Both the position numbers and the translations under genes were made by a program. A stretch of 64,000 nt of DNA from Actinocatenispora sp963805605 (GTDB lineage: Bacteria > Actinomycetota > Actinomycetes > Mycobacteriales > Micromonosporaceae). Within the stretch, counting starts at the first letter, position 1. The number at the start of each line of letters is the position of its first letter. Location of the stretch: contig CAWDUX010000003.1 in assembly GCA_963805605.1 (NCBI GenBank), positions 558,001-622,000 on the forward strand, given 5' to 3'. Positions 38,743-47,437 of the stretch are shown piece by piece. The notes beneath the pieces were generated by a model, which was not told the origin of the DNA, made no database searches, and saw only the letters and a program-made list of their open reading frames with translations.

Positions 38743-39354
38743 GTGGACGAGCAGCGGACCGGTCCGCCCGGTGGTTCGGGGCTGGGGTCGGGTGCGGGGC
38801 ATCCGGCGCAGGATGTGCTGTTCGGCTCTGCGGGGGCCGGGCAGGGTGTTGCCGATGGGGAGGATGTCGGTTACCGGGGGGTGACGGCGTGCCATGCGGC
38901 GGGTATCACCTACCGGCAGTTGGATTATTGGGCGCGGACGGTGCTGGTGGTGCCGAGTGTGCGCCCGGCGGCGGGTTCGGGGAGCCAGCGGCTGTACTCG
39001 TTTCGCGACATTGTGGTGTTGAAGGTGGTCAAGAGGCTGCTGGATGCTGGTGTGTCGTTGCAGAACATCCGTAAGGCGATTGATCAGTTGCGTTCGCGTG
39101 GGGTGGCTGATCTGGCGCAGATCACGCTGATCTCGGATGGCACGACGGTGTATGAGTGTCGTTCGCCGGAGGAGGTCGTGGATCTTCTGCAGGGCGGGCA
39201 GGGTGTGTTCGGCATCGCGATCGGTGGGGCGTTCAAGGAGATTCGGGGTTCATTGGCTCAGTTGCCGGCGGAGCCTGCGGCGGGTGTGGATGTTGTGGCG
39301 TCGTCGTCGGGGGATGAGTTGGCGGCGCGGCGTACGCGACGCCACGTGGGTTGA
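38743..39354 (+). CDS. MerR family transcriptional regulator (Rv1830-like)
   Basis: The 203-residue protein has a 45-residue Gly-rich leader, then a MerR HTH (GYRGVTACHAAGITYRQLDYWARTVLVVPSVRPAAGSGSQRLYSF) and a helix dimer region (LLDAGVSLQNIRKAIDQLRSRG). It corresponds to the second MerR gene of the garA cluster. GTG 38743 follows GGGGAGG. Target genes are unknown, though gcvP is next. The 144-nt gap after it shows nothing recognisable until the riboswitch. Confidence 0.82.
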   Translation: MDEQRTGPPGGSGLGSGAGHPAQDVLFGSAGAGQGVADGEDVGYRGVTACHAAGITYRQLDYWARTVLVVPSVRPAAGSGSQRLYSFRDIVVLKVVKRLLDAGVSLQNIRKAIDQLRSRGVADLAQITLISDGTTVYECRSPEEVVDLLQGGQGVFGIAIGGAFKEIRGSLAQLPAEPAAGVDVVASSSGDELAARRTRRHVG

Positions 39355-39498
39355 TGTACGCCGGAGCAGTTGGTCTGTGACTGTGTGTCATGTCCTTGCT
39401 GGGCGTTGGCCATTCGTGTGGTGGGATGCCGCGGGGTGGGCGGCTGCCGGGGGCTACGGGCTGTGCCGGCTGGTACGGTTTGGGGAAAGCTGACAATC

Positions 39499-39700
39499 CG
39501 AGCGGGAGAGTTCGACCGGTTTTGTGCCGGGCGACGCCGAAGGGGCAAATCCTCCCCGGAACCTCTCAGGCAAAAGGACCGCTCGGGTAGGCGTCTCTGG
39601 AGAGTAGGCGTGGGCTGTGGTGGCCCGGGTCTCACCGACGGGGCAAGTCCGCGTGGTCGCGGTTGAAGCTCTCAGGTTTGAGGACAGAGGGGGAGGGACC
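39499..39700 (+). promoter_or_regulatory. Tandem glycine riboswitch
   Basis: Two adjacent glycine aptamers precede gcvP. Aptamer 1 shows GCGGGAGAG, CGCCGAAGGGGCAA and CCTCTCAGGCAAAAGGACCG. Aptamer 2 shows CTCTGGAGAG, ACCGACGGGGCAA and GCTCTCAGGTTTGAGGACAG. These are the conserved cores (GGAGAG, CCGAAGGGGCAA, CTCAGGCAAAAGGAC). Glycine binding would be expected to switch on gcvP. The space to the start codon is about 50 nt, with a possible expression platform around GGGGGAGGGACC. Confidence 0.95.
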
Positions 39701-39749
39701 CTGGCGCGGGCGTTCCGTCCGCCCCCGAGGCGACCTCCTGGAGATCGTG

Positions 39750-42677
39750 ATGAGCGACCGGGCACCGGTGGATTTCGACCCTGTCCGTACCGATGACGCG
39801 CGGCGTGGTCTTGCGCAGTTGCCGCCGGTTCCGTTTGCGCAGCGCCACATCGGGCCTGATGACGATGGGCAGCAGCGCATGCTGCGGGCTGTCGGGTACG
39901 GCTCGGTGCAGGAGTTGTTGGATGCGGCGATGCCGGAGGCGATTCGGGCTACGGCGGGGTTGCAGTTGCCGCCGGCGGCTACTGAGGCCGAGGTGAGCGC
40001 GGAGTTGCGTCGGTTGGCTGAGGCGAACTGTCCGATGGTGCAGATGATCGGGCTTGGCTATTACGGCACGCACACCCCTGCGGTGGTGTTGCGGAACGTG
40101 TTGGAGAATCCGGCGTGGTACACGGCGTACACGCCGTATCAGCCGGAGATCAGTCAGGGCCGGTTGGAGGCTCTGTTGAACTTCCAGACGGTGGTGCAGG
40201 ATCTGACCGGGCTGGGGGTGGCGGGGGCGTCGCTGCTGGATGAGGCGAGCGCGGCGGCTGAGGCGATGACGTTGGCCCGGCGGGCGAACAAGCGCTCGTC
40301 CTCGTCGGTGTTCCTGGTGGATGAGCAGGTGCTGCCGCAGACTTTGGCGGTGCTTCGTACCCGGGCGTTGCCGTTGGGTATCGAGGTGCGTGTGGTGGAT
40401 GTGGCGGACGGGTTGGGCGATGAGGAGTTCTTCGGGTTGCTGCTGCAGTACCCGGGTGCTTCGGGGGTGGTGGTTGATCATGAGCAGGTGGTTGCTGCTG
40501 CCGCGTCGCGTGGTGCGGTGGTTGCGGTGGCGGCGGATCTGCTGAGTTTGTGTCTGCTGCGTCCGCCGGGTGAGATCGGCGTGGATGTGGTGGTCGGTTC
40601 GGCGCAGCGGTTCGGGGTGCCAATGGGTTTCGGTGGTCCGCATGCCGGGTTCATGGCGGTACGCCAGGGGCTGGAGCGGATGTTGCCGGGCAGGTTGGTG
40701 GGTGTCAGTAGGGACGCTGATGGTGCGGGCGCGTACCGGTTGGCTTTGCAGACCCGTGAGCAGCACATCCGTCGGGAGAGGGCGACCAGCAACATCTGCA
40801 CGGCGCAGGTTCTGTTGGCGGTGATGGCCAGCATGTATGCGGTGTATCACGGCCCGGACGGGTTGGCGCGTATCGCGGGTCGGGTGCACAGGCAGGCGAG
40901 CATCCTGGCTGAAGGTTTGCGGGTCGGCGGGGTGCAGGTGGTGCATGAGCGTTTCTTCGATACGGTGCTGGCGCGGGTGCCGGGTCGGGGTGCGGAGGTG
41001 TTGGCCGCGGCCCGGGACGCGGGTATCAATGTGCGGCTGGTCGACGAGGACACGGTCGGGGTCGCGTGCGATGAGACGACCACTGATGGTGATCTGCTCA
41101 GCGTGTGGCGGGCGTTCGGGGTGGCGGCGCCGGGTATCGGCGCGGTGGATGAGCTTGCTGCGGAGCCGTTGCCGGCCGGGTTGTTGCGGAGTAGTTGCTT
41201 CCTGACCCATCCGGTGTTCAGGGCGCACCGTTCGGAGACCGCGATGTTGCGGTATCTGCGGGATCTGGCGGACAAGGACTACGCGTTGGACCGGGGCATG
41301 ATCCCGTTGGGGTCGTGCACCATGAAGTTGAACGCGACCACGGAGATGGAGCCGATCACGTGGCCGGGTTTCGCGTCGATCCATCCGTTCGCGCCGGCAG
41401 ATCAGACCGGCGGCTACGCCCAGGTGATCGGTGATCTGGAGAGCTGGTTGGCGGAGGTGACCGGGTACGACGCGGTCAGTTTGCAGCCCAATGCCGGTAG
41501 TCAGGGTGAGTTGGCGGGGTTGTTGGCGATTCACGCCTACCACGCGCAGCGCGGTGAGGGTCACCGGGATGTGTGTCTGATTCCGTCGTCGGCGCATGGC
41601 ACCAATGCGGCGTCGGCGGTGCTGGCGGGGATGCGGGTGGTGGTGGTGCGCTGTGACGAGCAGGGCGATGTGGATCTGGTGGACCTGGATCGCAAGATCG
41701 CGGAGCATGCCGAGAGGTTGGCGGCGATCATGGTCACCTATCCCTCCACCCACGGGGTGTATGAGACCGGCATCTCGCAGTTGTGCGCGAAGGTGCACGA
41801 GGCGGGTGGGCAGGTGTATGTGGATGGCGCGAACCTCAACGCGCTGCTCGGGTATGCGCGGCCGGGGCATTTCGGTGCGGACGTCTCGCATCTGAATCTG
41901 CACAAGACGTTCTGTATTCCGCATGGTGGTGGTGGTCCGGGGATCGGGCCGGTGGCGGCCAGGGCGCATCTGGCGCCGTATCTTCCGGGGCATCCGCTAC
42001 GGCCGGGGGTGAACCCTGCCGCTCCGTCGACGGAGTTGACGGTGACGGCGGCGCCGTGGGGGTCGGCGGGGATCCTGCCGATCTCGTGGGCGTATCTGCG
42101 GTTGATGGGTCCGGACGGGTTGACGCAGGCGACTGGTGCGGCGGTGCTGGCGGCGAACTACCTGGCGGTGCGGTTGCGTGAGTTCTTCCCGGTGCTGTAT
42201 GCGGGGAACAAGGGTCTGGTGGCTCATGAGTGCATCCTGGATCTGCGGCCGTTGACGAAGGCGTCGGGGGTGAGCGTGGATGATGTCGCGAAGCGGCTCA
42301 TCGACTACGGTTTCCACGCTCCGACGATGTCGTTCCCGGTGGCGGGGACGTTGATGGTGGAGCCGACCGAGAGTGAGGATCTGGCCGAGCTGGACCGGTT
42401 CGTCGACGCGATGGTGGCGATCCGCGCCGAGATCGACCGGGTCGCGTCGGGTGAGTGGCCGGCCGCGGACAACCCGTTGGTGAACGCGCCGCACACTGCC
42501 CGTATGTTGACCGCCGACGAGTGGCCGCACCCGTATTCGCGGCAGGTGGCGGGCTATCCGTTGGAGGGTGGGCAGCGACGCAAGTACTGGCCGCCGGTGC
42601 GTCGGATCGACGGCGCGTACGGTGACCGGAACCTGGTGTGTTCCTGCCCGGCGCCGGAGGCGTTCGTGGAGTCCTGA
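39750..42677 (+). CDS. gcvP: Glycine dehydrogenase (aminomethyl-transferring), P protein
   Basis: The 975-residue PLP enzyme decarboxylates glycine and loads aminomethyl onto lipoyl-GcvH. Signatures are PFAQRHIGP at the start, GLGYYGTHTPAVVLRN, the second-half SCTMKLNATTEMEPITWPGF, and the PLP lysine in HLNLHKTFCIPHGGGGPGIGP. ATG 39750 follows GGAGATC; the same frame stays open through the riboswitch but that is not coding. It is the fused (single-chain) GcvP of actinomycetes. gcvT is not in the window. Confidence 0.96.
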   Translation: MSDRAPVDFDPVRTDDARRGLAQLPPVPFAQRHIGPDDDGQQRMLRAVGYGSVQELLDAAMPEAIRATAGLQLPPAATEAEVSAELRRLAEANCPMVQMIGLGYYGTHTPAVVLRNVLENPAWYTAYTPYQPEISQGRLEALLNFQTVVQDLTGLGVAGASLLDEASAAAEAMTLARRANKRSSSSVFLVDEQVLPQTLAVLRTRALPLGIEVRVVDVADGLGDEEFFGLLLQYPGASGVVVDHEQVVAAAASRGAVVAVAADLLSLCLLRPPGEIGVDVVVGSAQRFGVPMGFGGPHAGFMAVRQGLERMLPGRLVGVSRDADGAGAYRLALQTREQHIRRERATSNICTAQVLLAVMASMYAVYHGPDGLARIAGRVHRQASILAEGLRVGGVQVVHERFFDTVLARVPGRGAEVLAAARDAGINVRLVDEDTVGVACDETTTDGDLLSVWRAFGVAAPGIGAVDELAAEPLPAGLLRSSCFLTHPVFRAHRSETAMLRYLRDLADKDYALDRGMIPLGSCTMKLNATTEMEPITWPGFASIHPFAPADQTGGYAQVIGDLESWLAEVTGYDAVSLQPNAGSQGELAGLLAIHAYHAQRGEGHRDVCLIPSSAHGTNAASAVLAGMRVVVVRCDEQGDVDLVDLDRKIAEHAERLAAIMVTYPSTHGVYETGISQLCAKVHEAGGQVYVDGANLNALLGYARPGHFGADVSHLNLHKTFCIPHGGGGPGIGPVAARAHLAPYLPGHPLRPGVNPAAPSTELTVTAAPWGSAGILPISWAYLRLMGPDGLTQATGAAVLAANYLAVRLREFFPVLYAGNKGLVAHECILDLRPLTKASGVSVDDVAKRLIDYGFHAPTMSFPVAGTLMVEPTESEDLAELDRFVDAMVAIRAEIDRVASGEWPAADNPLVNAPHTARMLTADEWPHPYSRQVAGYPLEGGQRRKYWPPVRRIDGAYGDRNLVCSCPAPEAFVES

Positions 42678-42702
42678 GCGGCGGCCGGTGTCCGCGGCGG
42701 GT

Positions 42703-42906
42703 TCAGGCTGCGTGGCTGTGGTGGCGGGCCGGTCCGCGGTGTGGTGCGATGGGCCGGCCGTCGGGCAGTAGTTCGCCGGTGTCGTCGAAGCAGACGACAC
42801 CGTTGCAGAGTAGGTTCCAGCCCTGTTCGGGGTGGGCGGACAGGATCCGGGCGGCTTCGCGGTCGGTGCTGTCCGCGGTCGGGCAGGGCGGTCGGTGCTG
42901 GCACAT
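42703..42906 (-). CDS. DUF5999 family small protein
   Basis: The 67-residue protein reads MCQHRPPCPTADS at its start, has CPTADSTDREAARILSAHPEQGWNLLCNGVVCFDDTGELLPDGR, and ends histidine-rich (PIAPHRGP). This fits the short actinomycete DUF5999 family, whose role is unknown. The cysteine-histidine pairs hint at metal binding. It is convergent with gcvP. Confidence 0.8.
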   Translation of the reverse strand: MCQHRPPCPTADSTDREAARILSAHPEQGWNLLCNGVVCFDDTGELLPDGRPIAPHRGPARHHSHAA

Positions 42907-42949
42907 GGTGTGGTCTCCGGCGGCTGCTGGGATGAGAGGTACGGGACAG

Positions 42950-42961
42950 CAACCATGGTTG
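42950..42961. promoter_or_regulatory. Palindrome upstream of the DUF5999 gene
   Basis: CAACCATGGTTG is a perfect 12-bp palindrome 44 nt before the DUF5999 start on the minus strand. It could be an operator; nothing else supports this. Confidence 0.3.
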
Positions 42962-43041
42962 CGTGCCCCGTCAACTCGAACGAGCGGTCTGTCCGGTTGG
43001 TGACGGGTCGAGTCGCCCGGGAGGTGGCGCCGCCGGTGCGT

Positions 43042-44865
43042 TCAGTGCGGTGCGGGCGTGCCGCTGAACAGGGCGGTGAGTAGCAGTTTGCTGATCTCGG
43101 TGGGGCTGTCGGTGGCGTAGGCGCGTCCACCGCTGGCCTGCGAGAGTGTCTGCAGGGCGGGTAGGTCGACCGGTTTGCCGTACCCGACGGTCACCACGGG
43201 CAGTGGGTGGTTCTTGTCGCCTTTGGACAGTTCTGAGGTCGCGTCGGACAGGCCTTTGCCGTTGCCCGCGTCCTGGCCGCTGCCGGTGATGATGACGATC
43301 TGGTTGCTGGCGTCGGATACGTAGTGTTGGCGCATCCAGGCGTACGCGGCGGTCGCGGTGTTGAACAGCCCTGGCTGCCCGGAGGTCTGCAGGGCGCTCA
43401 GATCGTCGCGGATTGCTGTGCCGCGGGTGCCGCCGTCGAGTGGGTCGTTGATGTTGCCGACCGGTACGACCTGCTTGTAGTCCTTGCCGTCGGCGAGGTC
43501 GCTGGAGTAGGCCCAGAGACCGACCTTGGCTTTCGTGCCGAACAGTCTGATCGCCTCTGCTGCAGCCTCTCCGGCGATCTGGAGTTTGGTCTTGTCCGTG
43601 CCGGGCACCTGGTCAGCCATGTCGGTGGAGGTGTCCATCACGAGCAGGATGTTGGTGGTGCGGCTGATCGCGGTCCAGTTGGAGACGGCCTGGCTGATCG
43701 AGTCGGGTGTCATGACCGCGCGTGGCATGGTCGGTACGGTGCGGGCCACGCCGTTGTCGGCGGTCAGGTTGGCGCCGGGTTTGCGGTTGGGGTCGCGGTA
43801 TCCGGCGTCGAGAAAGGCTTTGCGGGCAGTACTGTCGCGAAGTTGGCCGAGGAATTTGCGGGCCACGTCGTCGCGGTGGTGCTGCGCGGTGGGGTCGATG
43901 TGGGGGGTGCCGGTGGGCCAGCCGAGGACGAGGTAGGGGAAGTCGGCGTCGGCGCTGCCGTCGGAGGGGTACGCGGCGGTCAACCGCATCCGGGGGTTGC
44001 TCTCGTTGTAGGCGACGACGTCTTGTTCCAGTGCGGGGAACGCGGACACGACCTTCATCGCGGCCTGCGAACTGGTGGCGTCGGCTTCGCTGAGTTTCTG
44101 CAGGATCGAGTCGGTGTCGCTCTTGTAGTCGGCTTTGGCCTGCCAGAGCCGGTTGAGCGATTCGCGTTCGGTCTGGGTGATGTCGCCGTTGTCGTCGGAG
44201 TCGGCCATGGCGGCCAGCGCGTGCAGTCCGGCGGTGGACACGGTCGGGTCGGTGGGCACGAACCGGAAGCCGCCCCAGTCAGGGTGGCCGTGCTGGGACC
44301 ACAGACTGCCCGCGTAGCTGGTGGCCAGGTCGTGCCAGGTCAGTCTGGTGCGCGGCGCGCCGATCGCTTTACCCATCGGCTCGGGCATCGCGATCACGGC
44401 GGGGCTACGGGCGAGGCGAGGCTGCTTGTCGGGCAGCATCCGGGCGGCGTCCTGGCGGGACGCGGCGAGCTGCATCCACAGGCTGGACTCGGGTACCCAC
44501 ACGTCGGGTCGGGGGCCGTCGACCCGCGGGTCCCAGCTGGGGGCCAGGGCGGCGGCGGCGCTGGCGGAGTCTTTCTGTACGACGCTCACGGCGGCGCACT
44601 GTCCGTTGACGCTCGGCTCAGTGGTGTTCCAGCTCTGCGCCTGCTTTTCCAGGATGCTGGCGATGCTGGGGTCGGCGACGACGGTGGCGGTGACCTTCTC
44701 GCCGTCGCAGCCGCGGGTGACCAGGTACACGTAGCCGGTGGACAGGCCGGCCAGGACCAGCGCACCGACCACGGTGATGATGATCCACGGCGCCAGGATG
44801 AGGTGTTTACCGATCCTGCGTCGGTGGGAGCGTAGGCCGCCCTTCGCGTGACTGCCGCGGGGCAC
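43042..44865 (-). CDS. Membrane-anchored solute-binding-like protein with a VWA domain and an EF-hand loop
   Basis: The 607-residue protein has a basic tail, one membrane helix (residues 23-50), a type 2 periplasmic-binding-like region to about residue 390 (TATVVADPSIASILEKQAQSW, RPDVWVPESSLW), and a C-terminal VWA domain (ILLVMDTSTDM to VTVGYGK). Residues 222-233 spell a complete EF-hand calcium loop (D-x-D-x-N-G-D-I-x3-E). The VWA metal site is altered: DxSxS reads DTSTD, and the usual TDG is replaced by TGSGQD. Similar substrate-binding/VWA proteins occur in many actinomycetes with unknown function. Confidence 0.75.
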   Translation of the reverse strand: MPRGSHAKGGLRSHRRRIGKHLILAPWIIITVVGALVLAGLSTGYVYLVTRGCDGEKVTATVVADPSIASILEKQAQSWNTTEPSVNGQCAAVSVVQKDSASAAAALAPSWDPRVDGPRPDVWVPESSLWMQLAASRQDAARMLPDKQPRLARSPAVIAMPEPMGKAIGAPRTRLTWHDLATSYAGSLWSQHGHPDWGGFRFVPTDPTVSTAGLHALAAMADSDDNGDITQTERESLNRLWQAKADYKSDTDSILQKLSEADATSSQAAMKVVSAFPALEQDVVAYNESNPRMRLTAAYPSDGSADADFPYLVLGWPTGTPHIDPTAQHHRDDVARKFLGQLRDSTARKAFLDAGYRDPNRKPGANLTADNGVARTVPTMPRAVMTPDSISQAVSNWTAISRTTNILLVMDTSTDMADQVPGTDKTKLQIAGEAAAEAIRLFGTKAKVGLWAYSSDLADGKDYKQVVPVGNINDPLDGGTRGTAIRDDLSALQTSGQPGLFNTATAAYAWMRQHYVSDASNQIVIITGSGQDAGNGKGLSDATSELSKGDKNHPLPVVTVGYGKPVDLPALQTLSQASGGRAYATDSPTEISKLLLTALFSGTPAPH

Positions 44866-44997
44866 ATCGCCTCCCAGGTGTTGAGGAACCGTTCCGGGCC
44901 TTGACTGGGGAATCTGGCACAGTGTAGGACCCGGTGCGACGGCCGGTCGGCCCGGCGGCCCGGCAGGGTGAGCTGCGGGGCTGCCGGGGCCGGCTGG

Positions 44998-45666
44998 TCA
45001 GTCCAGTTCGGGTAGTTCGGCGAGCCTGGCCTCCACGTCGGCGAGTTCGCGGCGTAGTTGTTCGGCGCGGTCGGCTGCGGCGGTGCGGGCGGCGGTGACG
45101 ATCTCGCCGACGGCGTCGGCGACGGCGGGCACGTCGAGCAGTCCGACCATGCGTAGCGCGTCGGCGGCGCGGACCGGCCCGGGCCTGGCGAGGACCTTGG
45201 TGCCGCGGTGGGCCTGTACGGTCCAGTCGCCGTCTTGCCAGGTGAGGGTGACCGACAGATCCGCGGGGCCTTTGCCGCGGCCGGTTCGGCGCGCGGCTGG
45301 CCGGGGCGCGGGGGGTTCTGCGCGGGGCGGTGCGGTCGGCTGGGTCGGGGTGCTGTGGGCGGCGATGTCGGTGGGCGCGGGCGCGGCGGCGGCCGGGGGC
45401 CGGGCCGTTTTCGCCGCGCGGCGCGGTGGGGCGGACTTGCCGGGTAGTTGCAGGTCGGTGGAGGCGAACTCCAGTTTGTCGCGGCCGAATTTGACGCTGA
45501 TCCATTCGTCGCCGTCGGCGGGGGTGCCCAGCGCGGTCACCTGGCCGGTCTGGCCGGCCATCTGGCCGGCGGAGGCGGTGAACACCACCTTGGGGCGACG
45601 TCCCGCGCTGACGGCCGTCCGCAGTGTTTCGATGTCGTCGTCCGACAGTCCTCGCGGCGCAGCCAT
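44998..45666 (-). CDS. Conserved hypothetical protein, KOW/SH3-like N-terminus
   Basis: The 222-residue protein was not firmly recognised. Its N-terminus (SDDDIETLRTAVSAGRRPKVVFTASAGQMAGQTGQVTALG) looks like a small beta barrel after a helix. It is followed by a Pro/Ala/Arg-rich linker (residues 75-135), a second domain (LSVTLTWQDGDWTVQAHRGTKVLARP) and a C-terminal coiled-coil (ADRAEQLRRELADVEARLAEL). The modular build suggests a nucleic-acid or cytoskeletal adapter, but no function is assigned. Confidence 0.6.
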   Translation of the reverse strand: MAAPRGLSDDDIETLRTAVSAGRRPKVVFTASAGQMAGQTGQVTALGTPADGDEWISVKFGRDKLEFASTDLQLPGKSAPPRRAAKTARPPAAAAPAPTDIAAHSTPTQPTAPPRAEPPAPRPAARRTGRGKGPADLSVTLTWQDGDWTVQAHRGTKVLARPGPVRAADALRMVGLLDVPAVADAVGEIVTAARTAAADRAEQLRRELADVEARLAELPELD

Positions 45667-45731
45667 GGCACCTGACCTCCTGATCGTCTGTTGTGCGGTC
45701 GGTGGTGTTACTACCAGGCAGATACGACAGG

Positions 45732-45772
45732 ATCCGCGCCGGTCGCCCCGTCACGGGGCGACCGGCGCGGAT
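45732..45772 (-). terminator. Strong terminator after the GntP gene
   Basis: Perfect 19-bp arms (45732-45750 and 45754-45772) close a 3-nt loop. It lies 119 nt past the end of the minus-strand permease gene. The rest of the 224-nt gap holds nothing else recognised. Confidence 0.85.
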
Positions 45773-45890
45773 GCCGGTTGTGGTTCCGGTCTGGCCTGGG
45801 GCGGCACCGGCTGTCCGGTACCGCCCTACCCGGGGCGCTCTCCGGCGACATCGTAGGGGTTTCGCCGGGCGGTGGCGTGGCCGGGCGGGG

Positions 45891-47302
45891 TCAGATGATC
45901 AGGCTGGTGAGCATTACCAGGATGATCCCCACCACCGAGATGATGGTCTCCATCACAGACCAGCTCTTGAACGTGTCGGCGACGCTCATCCCGAAGAATT
46001 CCTTGACCAGCCAGAAACCGGCATCGTTGACGTGGGAGAAGAACAACGAGCCGGTACCGATCGCGAGCGCCACCAGCGGACGGTCCACGGTGTGGTCGGA
46101 CAGCACCAGCGGGGCCATGATCCCGGCCGCGGTGACGGTGGCGACAGTGGCGGAACCGGTTGCCAGGCGGATCAGTACGGCGACCCCCCAGGCCAGCAGC
46201 AGCGGCGACAGGTCGCTGTTCTCGGCGGCTTTTTTGATGACGTCGGCGATCCCGGAGTCGATCAGGATCTGTTTGAAGCCGCCACCCGCGCCGATGATGA
46301 GCAGGATCCCGGCGGCGGGGGCAAGGCCGTCGCCGACGAATTCGGTGATCTTGCGGCCGCCGAAGCCGCGGAACACCCCGAAGGTGAACATCGCGACGAC
46401 CAGGGCGATCAGCAGCGCCACGATCGGTTCACCGGTGAAGTTCGCCCAGCGCAGCACGGGGTTGTGTTCGGGTAGCACGATCTGGGCGAGGGTGCGCATC
46501 AGCATCAGCGCCACCGGTAGCAGGATCGTCACCAGGGTGGCGACGAAACTCGGCGGGTTGGGGTGCTCACTGCGTCGGGCCATCTGGTCCAACAGGCCGG
46601 AAGGCGGCTCGGGGTGGGCGAAACGTGCGCTGATCTTCGCGAACAGCGGGCCGGCGATGATCACGGTCGGTACGGCGATGATCAGGCCTATCAGCAGGGT
46701 CTGTCCGAGGTCGGCGTGGATGGCGGTGATCGCGGCCAGCGGGCCCGGGTGCGGCGGCACCAGGCCGTGCAGTACCGACAGTCCGGCCAGGGCGGGGATG
46801 CCGACCATGATGTAGACGTTGGCGCGGCGTACGGCGCTCTGCTGGGCGGTTCCTTCGGTCTGTACCTGCAGTTCCCGGCCCATCGTGAGGATCAGCGGTA
46901 GCAGCAGCACCAGGCCGATCTCGAAGAACATCGGGATGCCGAGGATGCTGGCGACCAGTGCCATGATCCAGGGCACCGCCCGGGGCGCGCATGTCGTAGC
47001 AGGGTGTCGGCGATCTGTTGGGCGCCACCAGATTCGGCGAGTAGTTTGCCGAGCATGGTGCCCAGCGCCACGACGATACCCACGTTGCCGAGTACGGCAC
47101 CGACGCCGTCCTCGAACGACAGTGCGACCTTTTCCGGGCCCAGGCCCGAGGCCAGTCCCATGTACAGCGATCCGATCATCAGCGCCAGGAACGCGTGCAT
47201 CTTGATCCTGGTGGTGATCAGTACGATCACCAGTGCGATGGCGGAAAGTGCGTACAGCATCAGCAGCGTGTCATGTGTTGTCCACACAGGGGTCAACCCC
47301 AT
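45891..47302 (-). pseudogene. GntP family permease (gluconate/hydroxy-acid symporter), frameshifted as read
   Basis: The N-terminal part (47302-46980) gives the first helices (TTRIKMHAFLALMIGSLYMGLASGL, VGIVVALGTMLGKLLAESGGAQQIADTLL). The rest is in the adjacent frame, beginning VPWIMALVASILGIPMFFEIG and continuing to a typical C-terminus (GTGSLFFSHVNDAGFWLVKEFFG, the GntP signature). One base is missing near 46982-46990. With it restored the protein has about 470 residues and about 12 helices. GntP members import gluconate or related acids with protons; no sugar-acid kinase gene is adjacent to say which. Confidence 0.85.
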
Positions 47303-47437
47303 CCCGATCGGCTGGGAATCCTTTCCTGGCGCGACATTGCGGCCATTGCGGACCTTTGTACACCTTGTGCTGGGTACGCGCCATCGCTGAGATCGGGCGT
47401 TCGGCCGGATCCGTTGCAGGTCAGTGCATGGGCGGGG

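Noticed and set aside
39663..39749. In-frame extension of gcvP into the riboswitch region
   Set aside because: The residues do not resemble GcvP, and this stretch forms glycine aptamer 2 and its expression platform.
39672..41993. Long minus-strand frame opposite gcvP
   Set aside because: It is antisense to gcvP, Arg/His/Gln-rich and has no recognisable domain.
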